A stretch of DNA of 57,139 nt from Lachnospiraceae bacterium (GTDB lineage: Bacteria; Bacillota; Clostridia; Lachnospirales; Lachnospiraceae). Below the pieces are notes generated by a model. It was not told where the DNA came from. It saw nothing but the letters and a program-made list of their open reading frames with translations, and did not search any database. Shown in pieces: positions 16,669 to 25,616 of this stretch. A program made the translations under genes and the position numbers. Position 1 is the stretch's first letter. Each line of letters begins with the position of its first letter. Where the stretch lies: NCBI GenBank assembly GCA_022781925.1, contig JALESO010000044.1:1-57139 (forward strand), written 5' to 3'.

Positions 16669-17457
16669 TTACACATATTTCCGTTCTGCAAAAATGTCTG
16701 CCAGTTCACCGGCTACCTGCTCGGCAGATCCGCTCATGAAGATCTGTCCGTCGTGGCTTTCCGGCGGGAAAATGCGCTCTACGGAAGTAGCGGAACCTTT
16801 CAGTCCGTAATGTGTCACATCCTGATCCTTGAAATCTGCAAATGTGATCATCTCTACTTTGCGGTTCTTTGTGGCAGCTTTCAGCCGGTAGGACGGAAGA
16901 CGCGGTGTGTAGATATCTTTTTCCACAGTGATCAGACATGGAAGTTTCATCTTTGCCAGCTGACGTACATTAACGAAATCCTGTCCAACGGTAACAGCGT
17001 CTTCATCCACATCAGCGATCTCGCCAACCCATGCAGCACACGGAATGCCCAGATACTCTGCCATAGCCGGTCCTACCTGAGCCGTATCACCGTCTGTGGT
17101 CTGTTTGCCGCAGATGATAATGTCATAATCACAGATAGAGGTAATGCCCTGCGCCAGCGTGTAGGAAGTTGCCAGCACATCCGCACCTGCAAATGTACGG
17201 TCTGTAAATACATACGCCTGATCTACACCCATCATATATGCTTCTTTCATCATCGCCTCAGCCTGTGGCGGTCCCATTGTCACTGCGGTTACCGTTCCTC
17301 CGCAGCGCTCTTTCAGACGCATTGCAGTCTCTAATGCATACAGATCATACGGATTGATCTTGGCTGCTGCACCGTCACGTTTTAATACACCTGTTTCCGG
17401 ATCGATCTCTACCTGACTGGTACCCGGAACCTGTTTGATACACACAACGATCTTCAT
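16669..17457 (-). CDS. etfB: Electron-transfer flavoprotein beta subunit
   Basis: 262 residues from ATG 17457 (GAGAGGAG upstream); an in-frame start at 17502 lacks a site. The EtfB signature is clear: MKIVVCIKQVPGT, ALETAMRLKE, then TVTAVTMGPPQAE and the TDGDTAQVGPAMAEYLGIP segment. In bifurcating Etfs this subunit carries the second flavin and the NAD site. It is the first gene of the three-gene etfB-etfA-dehydrogenase operon, 203 bases behind a strong sigma-A promoter at 17679-17707 and a dyad operator at 17656-17668, so the operon looks repressible. Confidence 0.9.
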   Translation of the reverse strand: MKIVVCIKQVPGTSQVEIDPETGVLKRDGAAAKINPYDLYALETAMRLKERCGGTVTAVTMGPPQAEAMMKEAYMMGVDQAYVFTDRTFAGADVLATSYTLAQGITSICDYDIIICGKQTTDGDTAQVGPAMAEYLGIPCAAWVGEIADVDEDAVTVGQDFVNVRQLAKMKLPCLITVEKDIYTPRLPSYRLKAATKNRKVEMITFADFKDQDVTHYGLKGSATSVERIFPPESHDGQIFMSGSAEQVAGELADIFAERKYV

Positions 17458-17655
17458 TGTTCTTCTCCTCTCAAACAATCTGATAAAGTGGATATTTTTC
17501 ATCCACTTTCACTACCTATTCATGAACACAATTCCATTACAAGCTATGTTCACTCTACTTTTTCCAGATACAGAAGCTGTTTTTTGCTGCAGTTAATTCA
17601 ATGTTTCCCACCTGCACTTCACATCACTTTCTGTATCTTTTGTTTTGTTCTCCAT

Positions 17656-17668
17656 CTGGTCTTACCAG
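17656..17668 (-). promoter_or_regulatory. GntR/FadR-type operator just downstream of the etf promoter
   Basis: CTGGTCTTACCAG: perfect arms CTGGT and ACCAG around three bases, matching the TGGT-N3-ACCA form used by FadR-family GntR repressors such as LldR. It spans about +4 to +16 of the predicted transcript, where a bound repressor would block transcription. The FadR-type regulator at 25617-26342 is the nearest candidate in the window. Confidence 0.6.
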
Positions 17669-17678
17669 TTATATAGCT

Positions 17679-17707
17679 ATTATAGGACTGCATTTTCAAA
17701 AATGCAA
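17679..17707 (-). promoter_or_regulatory. Sigma-A promoter of etfB-etfA-dehydrogenase operon
   Basis: On the minus strand TTGCAT, 17-base spacer, then TATAAT (17684-17679), a near-consensus promoter with start near 17672. The rest of the 406-base gap from 17458 to 17863 holds only a long leader with no recognised element, plus the terminator of the CocE gene. Confidence 0.75.
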
Positions 17708-17800
17708 CCACTTTCACACAAAGAATTGGCTATTTTTCTCTAAAAAACTGGTTTTTAACACAATCAGCTATTATTTTTGCACAAAATTTGCACAAAAAGG

Positions 17801-17843
17801 AGAAGCACCGGAATCGACCTTTCCTGTCGAAACGGGTACTTCT
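17801..17843 (-). terminator. Terminator of the second catabolic operon
   Basis: AGAAGCACCGGAATCGAC pairs with GTCGAAACGGGTACTTCT (18-bp imperfect stem, seven-base loop). On the minus strand it is followed by CCTTTTTG. It is placed 20 bases after the CocE stop. Confidence 0.85.
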
Positions 17844-17863
17844 CTGTTTAAAACATATTATAT

Positions 17864-19642
17864 TTACTTATTCGGAATGACCGGCAGTAAAATGTGAGAT
17901 GGATGTTCTCCATCACGATAAATCTTGTGCAGAACTGTCTCATTTCTGCATACATGATACGGAATATATTCGGTATCACATACGCAGCATGCGCCGTCCG
18001 GCAGATCCAGGCAGGAAATTTCCACACAAATGCGATGTCCTGCTTTGAAAGTGTGGCACACGGACATAACTTCCACGTTGTACTCGTTGATTTCTCCCGG
18101 AACAACCGGTTTCTGTGCTTCGCGGGTCAGTTTATGCCACGGTTTGTACGGTGTGCTCTTCTCTTCGTCCAGTTCACGCATGGATGCCTTCAGCATACCT
18201 TTTGTCAGATATTTCTCTGGAAGTTCCGGGATCTCGCGTTCTCCCTTTCTTCCGGTACGGTCTGTACAATCCGGTCCCAAATCTTTTAATACAACAAAAA
18301 AGTTTGTATCATCGGAATCAATGGAAGCCCAGAATTTGGCACTGATCGATCCTGCAATCGTTACATCTTCCGGTAATGGATCGGTACAGTAACGTACTTT
18401 TTCTATTTTATTTGTAATGGTTGGCGGTGTCTGTACAAATGCATCCGGTACATCTGCGCCGTCCCATGCATATGGATCAATTTTCTCTGTACGCAGTCTC
18501 TCCCAGGAGTCAAAATACAGCGGTGTCCATTCTGTCTCCGGAACCGGCCAGTTACTTGCTGAACGCCACTCATTGGAACCGGTTACCCAGTAACGGACCG
18601 GTGCTTCTTCCATGATTCCGGTATCAATTCCCTTGAGCCAGTAATCATACCATTTCAGCATTTCTTTGTGCATACCACGCTCCTGGAACGGGCGGGCACG
18701 ATGCGCCGGCCCCGTCAGCATCAGTTTTTTCGGAACGCCCTGGATCTCTTTGTACCAGTCCTGTGCTCCCTGCCAGTGGAAGTGATAATCAATGGCATAT
18801 TGTCCGGAACCCAGATATACCGGGATCTTGATATTGGATGCCTTTTTTACACCAATTTCATACGCATCATCCGTATCATATGGATTCAGCATGGTATAAA
18901 ACATCATCGGCTGAAGCTGGCCTTTCATCGTCAGAATATTATACAGATTACGGTACATCTGATAATCCGGATTGTTCATGGCTGCTTTCCAGGCCATATC
19001 CAGTTCCGGCGGCAGCTCCCCCGGTGCCTGAACAGCCGCATGATCGACACTCATCGGTCCCAGATGGTACATCAGTGTGTTGATGACTCCACCCAGATTC
19101 ATCTCACGGAACATACCATAGCACCAGCCCGGATCCTGTGGGAAGATTGCTTTCAGATGTGGCGGCTGCGCCTGCGCTGCCATCAGCTGGTTTACACCAA
19201 AATTGGACAATCCACACATACCGACATTTCCATCACAACAATCCTGTTCTGCAATCCATTTGATTGCATCATAATGATCAAACGATGCCATCATCGGATT
19301 TCCTTCTCCTGATTTTCCTGCGCCTCTTGCCTGAATCAACACATGAACGTAACCTCTGGATACCATATATTTTGTATCACCGGATTCAATATTTCCAAAC
19401 CAGAAATGAGACCAGCTCGGCTGTGCCGGCATGCTTTCGTTATAATCTGCATCCAGCAGATCTTTATTATGCTGACCAAAGGATACAATCGTAGGAAATG
19501 GTCCTTCCCCGTCCGGCAGATTAATGTCTGCGCAAAGCTGACAGCCATCCCGCATCGGAATGTATACATCTGTCATTCGTTTCATTCCTGTATACAATAC
19601 GGGCGGATCATATTCCTGAAATTCTTTGTACTCATGTTCCAT
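17864..19642 (-). CDS. CocE/NonD-type alpha/beta hydrolase (X-Pro dipeptidyl-peptidase S15 family)
   Basis: 592 residues. The N-terminal alpha/beta hydrolase has the nucleophile elbow GLSNFG with Ser146 and the family RGYVHVLIQARGAGKS segment. A probable catalytic His lies in LTGPAHRARPFQE. The C-terminal jelly-roll part (KFWASIDSDDTNFFVVLKDLG; HTFKAGHRICVEISCLDLP) is typical of S15/CocE esterases and amidases. No signal peptide is visible, so it is cytosolic. It is the last of four genes (ferredoxin, flavoprotein, hydrogenase-like, this), separated from the third by 86 bases. Such enzymes cleave esters or acyl amides; here it may release a carboxylate from the island substrate (inference). 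Confidence 0.8.
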   Translation of the reverse strand: MEHEYKEFQEYDPPVLYTGMKRMTDVYIPMRDGCQLCADINLPDGEGPFPTIVSFGQHNKDLLDADYNESMPAQPSWSHFWFGNIESGDTKYMVSRGYVHVLIQARGAGKSGEGNPMMASFDHYDAIKWIAEQDCCDGNVGMCGLSNFGVNQLMAAQAQPPHLKAIFPQDPGWCYGMFREMNLGGVINTLMYHLGPMSVDHAAVQAPGELPPELDMAWKAAMNNPDYQMYRNLYNILTMKGQLQPMMFYTMLNPYDTDDAYEIGVKKASNIKIPVYLGSGQYAIDYHFHWQGAQDWYKEIQGVPKKLMLTGPAHRARPFQERGMHKEMLKWYDYWLKGIDTGIMEEAPVRYWVTGSNEWRSASNWPVPETEWTPLYFDSWERLRTEKIDPYAWDGADVPDAFVQTPPTITNKIEKVRYCTDPLPEDVTIAGSISAKFWASIDSDDTNFFVVLKDLGPDCTDRTGRKGEREIPELPEKYLTKGMLKASMRELDEEKSTPYKPWHKLTREAQKPVVPGEINEYNVEVMSVCHTFKAGHRICVEISCLDLPDGACCVCDTEYIPYHVCRNETVLHKIYRDGEHPSHILLPVIPNK

Positions 19643-19728
19643 TTTTATTACTCTCCTTTGCTGAAAATACTATCTTTTGGTTCGGGAAATTCTTTTCTTT
19701 AAAAATTTGAATTTTATATCTTATACAC

Positions 19729-21471
19729 CTAACGGGCCATATAAGTGGTATGTAGCAGTTTGTGTGCAGTCTCACTTCCCGGCTCACCCAGATATGCCCG
19801 GTACAATTCTTTCACCGCCTCATTCTCATGGGATTTGCGCACTGCACTGGCAGCATCATTACGATATAATGCTGCTGCACGAACTGCCGGAATATCCATA
19901 TCTGCATGCAATAATGCCGACTGATGCGGCTGTCCGCCACCATTGACACAGCCGCCAGGACATGCCATCACTTCGATAAACTGATAGTCTGCCTCTCCGG
20001 CTTTGATTCTAGTCAGCAATGCATTGGCATTTGCCAGACCGGATACAACAGCTACTTTTAACACCTGACCATTCAGCTCATAAGAAGCCTCTTTGATACC
20101 ATTCATTCCACGCACATCGGAAAACTCCAGTTTCTGTAACGGTTCTCCCGTCAGATCTTCGACTGCCGTACGCAGCGCAGCTTCCATAACGCCGCCACTT
20201 GCGCCAAAAATCACCGCTGCTCCGGTTCCCTCGCCCAGTGGTTCGTCAAATGTCTCGTTTACGGACATGGACTCAAACTGAATTTCTGCATCTTTGATCA
20301 TACGGGAAAGTTCATTTGTGGTAATGACATAATCTACATCTGTACCACTTTCCTGTTCTCTCGTAATCTCAAATTTTTTCGCTGTACAGGGCATTACACT
20401 GACTGTAACGACCTTATTTTTCTCAAGTCCCATTTTTTCTGCATAATAACTTTTCACGATTGCGCCAAACATCATATGTGGTGACTTGCAACTGGAAATA
20501 TGATCCAGCATATCCGGGTAAAAATGCTCTGCATATTTGATCCATCCAGGACAACAGGATGTGATCATTGGTAATACATCTTCATTTTTGATACGTTCTT
20601 CCAGTTCATGTGCTTCTTCTATAATCGTCAGATCTGCGCCAACTTTTGTGTCAAATACTTTGTCAAAACCAAGTTCCTTCAACGCACCGGCAATTCTTCC
20701 CTCTACATCTACACCAATCGGGAATTCAAAGTCTTCCCCCAGTGCTGCACGAACCGCAGGTGCCACCTGAACGACCACATATTTCTCCGGATCCGCAATG
20801 GCCGCTTTCACTTCATCCATTTGCGTACGTTCTGTCAGCGCGCCAACCGGACAGACAGCAACGCACTGTCCACAGTTTACACAGCTTGCTGCCGCCAGTC
20901 CCCGCAGCGAGGATGGTGCGATCACCGTATCCAATCCATTTCCGGTAGCTGCAATGGCCGACACAGCCTGGACTTTTCCACATACAGCAATACAGCGTTT
21001 GCAGCGGATACATTTATTGTTATCACGGACAAGCACTTTGGAAGACAGATCTAATGGTTCGATCTGCTCCTTTGGCAGATCCGGTTCATTGGTAAATCCA
21101 TATTCATGCAACAGATCCTGAAGTTCACAGCTGGAAGATCGGTCACAGTAAATACAGGATTTGTTATGTTTTGCAAGAATTTTTGCCAGTGCTTCCCGTC
21201 TTGCTGCCATTACTTTCTCTGAACGGGTCTGGATATTCATGCCCTCCCGGATTCTTGTAGTAGATGCATTTACCAGTTTTCCATCTGCCTCTACCACACA
21301 GACACCACTTTCATCCGTATCGTTGATGCCTTTCAGATAATATAAAACCGGGATCATGACACGTTTGTATTCCTGCGGATGTGTATGTGTCTCCAGTGAA
21401 GCCTCCAGAATTGTTTTTCCTTTTGATACTTCATATTCATATAAATCAAATCTGACATTTACTTTAGCCAC
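19729..21471 (-). CDS. [FeFe]-hydrogenase-like protein with degenerate [2Fe-2S] domain
   Basis: 580 residues. The three H-cluster motifs are intact: TSCCPGW, MPCTAKKFE and EVMACPGGCVNGGGQP. Upstream lie the His-Cys3 [4Fe-4S] motif (H102, C106, C109, C115) and two further [4Fe-4S] motifs (CIRCKRCIAVC, CVNCGQCVAVC). The N-terminal NuoG/HydA-type [2Fe-2S] domain keeps its frame, but three of the four expected cysteines are replaced (Y44, S55 and S70; only C58 remains), so that cluster is probably absent. It should couple ferredoxin-level electrons to hydrogen or sense hydrogen. It is embedded between an AprA-like flavoprotein and a CocE hydrolase, 13 bases after the flavoprotein, so a dedicated role in this pathway is likely. 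Maturases are not in the window. Confidence 0.85.
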   Translation of the reverse strand: MAKVNVRFDLYEYEVSKGKTILEASLETHTHPQEYKRVMIPVLYYLKGINDTDESGVCVVEADGKLVNASTTRIREGMNIQTRSEKVMAARREALAKILAKHNKSCIYCDRSSSCELQDLLHEYGFTNEPDLPKEQIEPLDLSSKVLVRDNNKCIRCKRCIAVCGKVQAVSAIAATGNGLDTVIAPSSLRGLAAASCVNCGQCVAVCPVGALTERTQMDEVKAAIADPEKYVVVQVAPAVRAALGEDFEFPIGVDVEGRIAGALKELGFDKVFDTKVGADLTIIEEAHELEERIKNEDVLPMITSCCPGWIKYAEHFYPDMLDHISSCKSPHMMFGAIVKSYYAEKMGLEKNKVVTVSVMPCTAKKFEITREQESGTDVDYVITTNELSRMIKDAEIQFESMSVNETFDEPLGEGTGAAVIFGASGGVMEAALRTAVEDLTGEPLQKLEFSDVRGMNGIKEASYELNGQVLKVAVVSGLANANALLTRIKAGEADYQFIEVMACPGGCVNGGGQPHQSALLHADMDIPAVRAAALYRNDAASAVRKSHENEAVKELYRAYLGEPGSETAHKLLHTTYMAR

Positions 21472-21483
21472 GGTTCTTCCCCC

Positions 21484-23298
21484 TTACATATGCATGCTTT
21501 CCATCATTTTTTTGCATTCCATCATCTTTGCTGCCAATGGATTCTCCGGAACATAAAACTCTTCCGTATGGCCTTCCGGGATCTCATATCCTTCCGGTGG
21601 GATCGGATATCTCCACATCGGAATATCCTCCGTAAATAATTCCATTTCAGCATCTTTTCCCTGTCTGATATTAATCCATTTCAGCCAGTTTTTATCATCA
21701 TGCTGTGGATAATCAGCTCTGTAATGCGGATACATCTGACCTCTCGTTTCTTTTCGCATATCGGCTGCACGGAATACCATTTCCAGACATAATAAGCTGT
21801 CAGCTGCCTCCAGGCATTTTGCCAGACCGTGTGGATCTTCTGCCGTCAGCTGCGGAACAATCTCCTTCATTTCTTCAATATCTCGTAACACTTCATGAAT
21901 GGACTGCTCGCTCTTTGCCAGTAACTTATCCACCTGGAAAATGTAGCGCTCAATACGGTCAAAAATTTCTTTCGGATGATGCTCACTTTCACGATGATAC
22001 GGTGCATATATCTTTTCTTTGTATGCTTTTACCTGAGCCTCATTTAACTCATACTGCTGCGCTGTACGCACGTATTCCGCAATACTGTCTCCTGCCATCA
22101 TCGCTGTGGTCGATGCATTTCCCACGCCATCTCCTCTGGTCCATCCAAAGTATGCACAACCCTGTGTGGAAATTTTGCCCGGAGCCCACAGACCATCTAC
22201 ATCCGTCTTATACTCTGTGTCAACTTTGATCGGCTCCACCTGCAGAACCATCTTGATGGTTGTCTCCGGTTTTAATCCTACATCTCCAAAGGAACGTGCT
22301 GTTTTTTCAAATACATGTTTTTCCCAGGCCAGTTTGTCCAGATTCATTCGATCCGGTCCAAAATCCTGACCACCAACAAATTTGCGCACTTCGTCCGGAT
22401 GTTCCAGATCACACCAGATCGGTCCATTGCCCTGTTTTACTTCTTCCAGCATGCCAAGTACAAGTTCCGTGGAGACTTCCATCAATGGTTTCGGTCCACA
22501 GTATTTATCTTTGATATTCTCCCCTTTGCTGTTGCAGATCAGATTAAAGCCTCCATAAATTGGCGTATTATTTTTCTTGAATACAATATCAGTTTGTGTG
22601 GAAAACTCCACATTTCTCATAACGGCGCCTGCACGATATGCGGCCCCGACACCTGTTCCATATCCCATAAATTCCAATCCGATTTTTTTAAAATGACATC
22701 CCTGTGTCGCCATCGCAATGGCTTTTGCCTGAAAAATCACACACTCCGCATGATCCATTCCAAATCCAATAGCACCGATTACTTTTCCTGTATCATTTGT
22801 CAGCAATTCAAATACATTCGTTCTGCTCAGCAGCCGGATTCCTCTTTTTAATGCCGTCGCACGTAACGAACGACAGACATTAATTTCAATTGACGCCGCG
22901 GTTAATGCATGTGGAAAAATTTCCCCAAAGTAATTCACACTTCCATCTTCATTATAGGAAGTCTTTACACCAAGTTCATTGATGTACTCAATATTATCCT
23001 CATGTACTTTGAGATATTCCGCTAGGAATTCCTGATCATTCATAAATTCAGTGTGTGCATTTACCAGATATCCCATAGCAAGTGGAATAGCCATTTCATT
23101 TTTTGCAGTGGCACGAATGCCATTTCCCGCTTTTGTTGCCTGACCGGACCAGCCAATAGTTCCTTTATCCACTACCAGAATATCCAGATCCGGATTCTTT
23201 TCTTTTGCCCGAAGTGCTGTAATCAAACCACTCATTCCACCGCCGATCACCAGTACGTCAGCCACATACAGTTTTCCATAATCCTTATATGTCTTCAT
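21484..23298 (-). CDS. AprA/fumarate-reductase-superfamily FAD flavoprotein (second copy)
   Basis: 604 residues. N-terminal FAD Rossmann fold ADVLVIGGGMSGLITALRA with ILVVDKG. The middle contains YGTGVGAAYRAGAVMRNVEF, closely parallel to GRGDGIAAAYRAGAQMRNPEF of the first copy. PGKISTQGCAYFGWTRGDGVGNAS gives the C-terminal FAD contacts, and the C-terminal domain carries RADYPQHDDKNWLKW. The two copies share architecture but differ at many positions in the capping domain, so they likely act on different substrates. The start is two bases after the ferredoxin stop, indicating coupled synthesis. Electrons are expected from that ferredoxin. Likely a cytosolic reductase; APS reductase itself is unlikely because no sulfate pathway genes are present. 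Confidence 0.8.
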   Translation of the reverse strand: MKTYKDYGKLYVADVLVIGGGMSGLITALRAKEKNPDLDILVVDKGTIGWSGQATKAGNGIRATAKNEMAIPLAMGYLVNAHTEFMNDQEFLAEYLKVHEDNIEYINELGVKTSYNEDGSVNYFGEIFPHALTAASIEINVCRSLRATALKRGIRLLSRTNVFELLTNDTGKVIGAIGFGMDHAECVIFQAKAIAMATQGCHFKKIGLEFMGYGTGVGAAYRAGAVMRNVEFSTQTDIVFKKNNTPIYGGFNLICNSKGENIKDKYCGPKPLMEVSTELVLGMLEEVKQGNGPIWCDLEHPDEVRKFVGGQDFGPDRMNLDKLAWEKHVFEKTARSFGDVGLKPETTIKMVLQVEPIKVDTEYKTDVDGLWAPGKISTQGCAYFGWTRGDGVGNASTTAMMAGDSIAEYVRTAQQYELNEAQVKAYKEKIYAPYHRESEHHPKEIFDRIERYIFQVDKLLAKSEQSIHEVLRDIEEMKEIVPQLTAEDPHGLAKCLEAADSLLCLEMVFRAADMRKETRGQMYPHYRADYPQHDDKNWLKWINIRQGKDAEMELFTEDIPMWRYPIPPEGYEIPEGHTEEFYVPENPLAAKMMECKKMMESMHM

Positions 23299-23300
23299 TG

Positions 23301-23594
23301 TTATTCCCCTTTCTGACCCATAGCTTCCTCGATTCTTCCCGCACTGTAATACAGAGGATCTACCTGTAACGTCGCAATCGGCTGAATATCAATGCAGTTA
23401 TTCAGACACTCCATTTCACACTGATAACACAATACACATTCATCCGGATATTTTTGATACGCATGATGATGTTCGTTATCCCACTGCCATACATTTTCCA
23501 TGCATCGGCGAATGCATTTTCTGCATCCACAACATCGGTCTGTGTCCACGACAAATCGTACACTCTGCTGTTGTCCCTTGTTCTCCACAACCAT
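23301..23594 (-). CDS. 2[4Fe-4S] ferredoxin partner of the second flavoprotein
   Basis: 97 residues; GAAGGAGG before the ATG. Cluster motifs CCGCRKCIRRC and CVLCYQCEMEC follow the C-x2-C-x2-C-x3-C rule, with extra cysteines adjacent. A long linker rich in His (DNEHHHAYQKYPDE) separates them, as in the first ferredoxin. First gene of the four-gene operon ending at 17864. Its 390-base upstream region, shared with the divergent PucR gene, contains several inverted repeats. Confidence 0.85.
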   Translation of the reverse strand: MVVENKGQQQSVRFVVDTDRCCGCRKCIRRCMENVWQWDNEHHHAYQKYPDECVLCYQCEMECLNNCIDIQPIATLQVDPLYYSAGRIEEAMGQKGE

Positions 23595-23660
23595 AAAAAT
23601 TTACCTCCTTCAAACCTTCACGTTTCCTGACAGACTCCTCATTTTCACAAAGTTGAATGT

Positions 23661-23763
23661 GACAGCTTACGCTGTCCGGAATCACGCATCAAGTCTCGCA
23701 TACGTTTGACTTGAAACCTGTTTTTCTCAAGGATCTGCCTGTCTGATAAAATAAATTTTATCA
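23661..23763 (-). promoter_or_regulatory. Structured leader/operator region of the second catabolic operon
   Basis: Three inverted repeats stand in a row: GACAGC with GCTGTC (23661-23676), TCAAGTC with GACTTGA (23689-23714) and the palindrome TGATAAAATAAATTTTATCA (23744-23763). They lie 67-170 bases upstream of the ferredoxin start. They may be operators for the PucR regulator or hairpins in a long leader RNA; no known riboswitch is recognised. Around 23930 a TTGACA on the plus strand may serve the divergent regulator. Confidence 0.4.
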
Positions 23764-23984
23764 AAAAGCTGTTTTTCACATCGGGGCATTCGTGACCATT
23801 TTTCCTATTTTTTTGTGCACTTCTGACATCACTTTTTTTCTTATTTTTTCCGTTATCTTGTCTGACCATCTTCCTTCAAATCACCTGGGCGCAATTCGGT
23901 ATACAATTCTGTTTTTCCTATTGACAATCTTCTTTTTTCACATGATTATTAATAGTAACAATTTGTTTTTTGGGGGAATTTTAC

Positions 23985-25537
23985 ATGCTGATCAATTTAA
24001 AAAATATACAACAGTTTTTTTCGGACCATGCTTCCTGTCTGAAAGAACACAATACAACTCCATGCATTGCCGGTCTTGCGTCTTTACCGGATTCACCGGA
24101 TAAATACCGTGATTATCTGCTTTATACCTGCACGGATAAAACTGTATTGACTTCCATTCCCACAATTCCGGACATGCATATTGTCGGCTTTTTTGACAGT
24201 ACAGATCCGGATGATCTGGAGCAGATTGCCAACCAGACAGCGCATGATCTGAATCTGCTTTTGATTCAGAGTTCAGAACCGGAAACCGATCTGCTTGCAT
24301 TAGAAGACTTTTTTATTCCAACATCCAGCTCGGTTTTTTATCTGAAGAATTTTTAAATATCCTGTATCATCAGGAAGGCATCCAGCGAATTACTGATCTG
24401 GCCTACTATATTTTTGCAAATCCAGTTGGTGTATTTGATGCCGGCTTTCACCTGATTGCTTCCAGATGGGAATCCGATGACCTGGATCCATTTACGGAAT
24501 CGCTTCTGATGCATCAGGGATTTTCTGAGCAGGAATACGAACTTGCAAATCATGAGCACATCCATGAAAAAATTATGCACAGTGAAGAACCGGTGTATTT
24601 TCAGAATCCGAAGCTTCCCTACTCCCTGCTGGCCTGTGCCATTGATACAAAGCGGGATATGGGACACATTGTGCTCATTGATAAGCACCGCCCGTTCCGT
24701 CCGATTGACCGCAAACTTCTGTCACTTTTTAAATCTGCCATTTATATGCATCTGAGCCAGACAGAATTTTATCGAAATAATCATGGATACAACCATGAAT
24801 CATTTCTGCGGGATCTTCTTGACGGGAAAATCATCCGTGATGCAAACTATGCAGAACGGCTGGCTTACACAAATTGTGAATTTCACGGTAATATCTACTG
24901 TATCGCCATCGAAACAGCCAGAAGTTCCCATATTATAAATACCAACCTGATTCGCAATACCTTTGAAAATAATTTCCCAGGTGCCAAAACCTTAATGTAT
25001 AACGTCGCTATTATTATTTTTCTGGATTTACCCGGAACTAATCGACTGTCCGCAGCCAGTATTGCTACTATACAGAATCTCTGCAAAAAATATGGTCTGT
25101 TTGCCGGGCTCAGCAATCAGTTTCATGATATCATTGATGCCCCGGGCTATTACAAACAGGCTCTGCGTGCCATTGAACTTGGAACCCGTCAGCATCTGGA
25201 ATCTTCCCTGTTCTGCTATGCTGATTACTATCTGGAACATATTGCAAATATTTTTACCCAGAAAGAATCCACAGAAACATTCCTGCACACGGATTTAAAG
25301 ATACTGTTGGATTATGATACAAAACATCACACAGATTTTGCGGATATTCTGTATGAATTTTTTATCAATGAACGTAACAGTTCTGCCACAGCGATTGCAC
25401 TGAATATACACCGTAATTCCTTAAATCAGCGCATAAAAAAAATACGTTCCCTGATTTCCATGAACTGGGAATCCTATCGGGAACGCCATTATTATATTTT
25501 GTCATACGAACTGTATAAAGAGTCACAGAAGCAGTAA
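23985..25537 (+). pseudogene. PucR-type regulator, frameshifted at a T-run (broken or switchable)
   Basis: Reading starts at ATG 23985 (GGGGGA upstream) and runs in one frame to a TAA just after 24350. The homologous continuation (LSEEFLNILYHQEGIQRI, then NPVGVFDAGFHLIASRWES) is open in the -1 frame and runs to 25537. The frame change falls at six T (24334-24339); one extra T would restore a 517-residue protein, close to the 533-residue paralogue at 7216. The C terminus keeps the PucR helix-turn-helix (NSSATAIALNIHRNSLNQRIKKI). It is divergent from the ferredoxin/flavoprotein/hydrogenase operon. It may be a mutation, a phase-variable tract, ribosomal slippage or a base-call error; the sequence alone does not decide. 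Confidence 0.75.
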
Positions 25538-25567
25538 AATGATTATCATTTTTGTGGTCTTCTAAAT

Positions 25568-25603
25568 AAAATAGTGCCGGACCTGAGCCCGACACCTATT
25601 TTT
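25568..25603. terminator. Bidirectional terminator between the PucR-type and GntR genes
   Basis: AAATAGTGCCGG pairs with CCGACACCTATTT (one bulge) around a short loop, with T-rich flanks on both strands. It lies between convergent genes ending at 25537 and 25617. Confidence 0.75.
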
Positions 25604-25616
25604 CCTTTATGTATTT

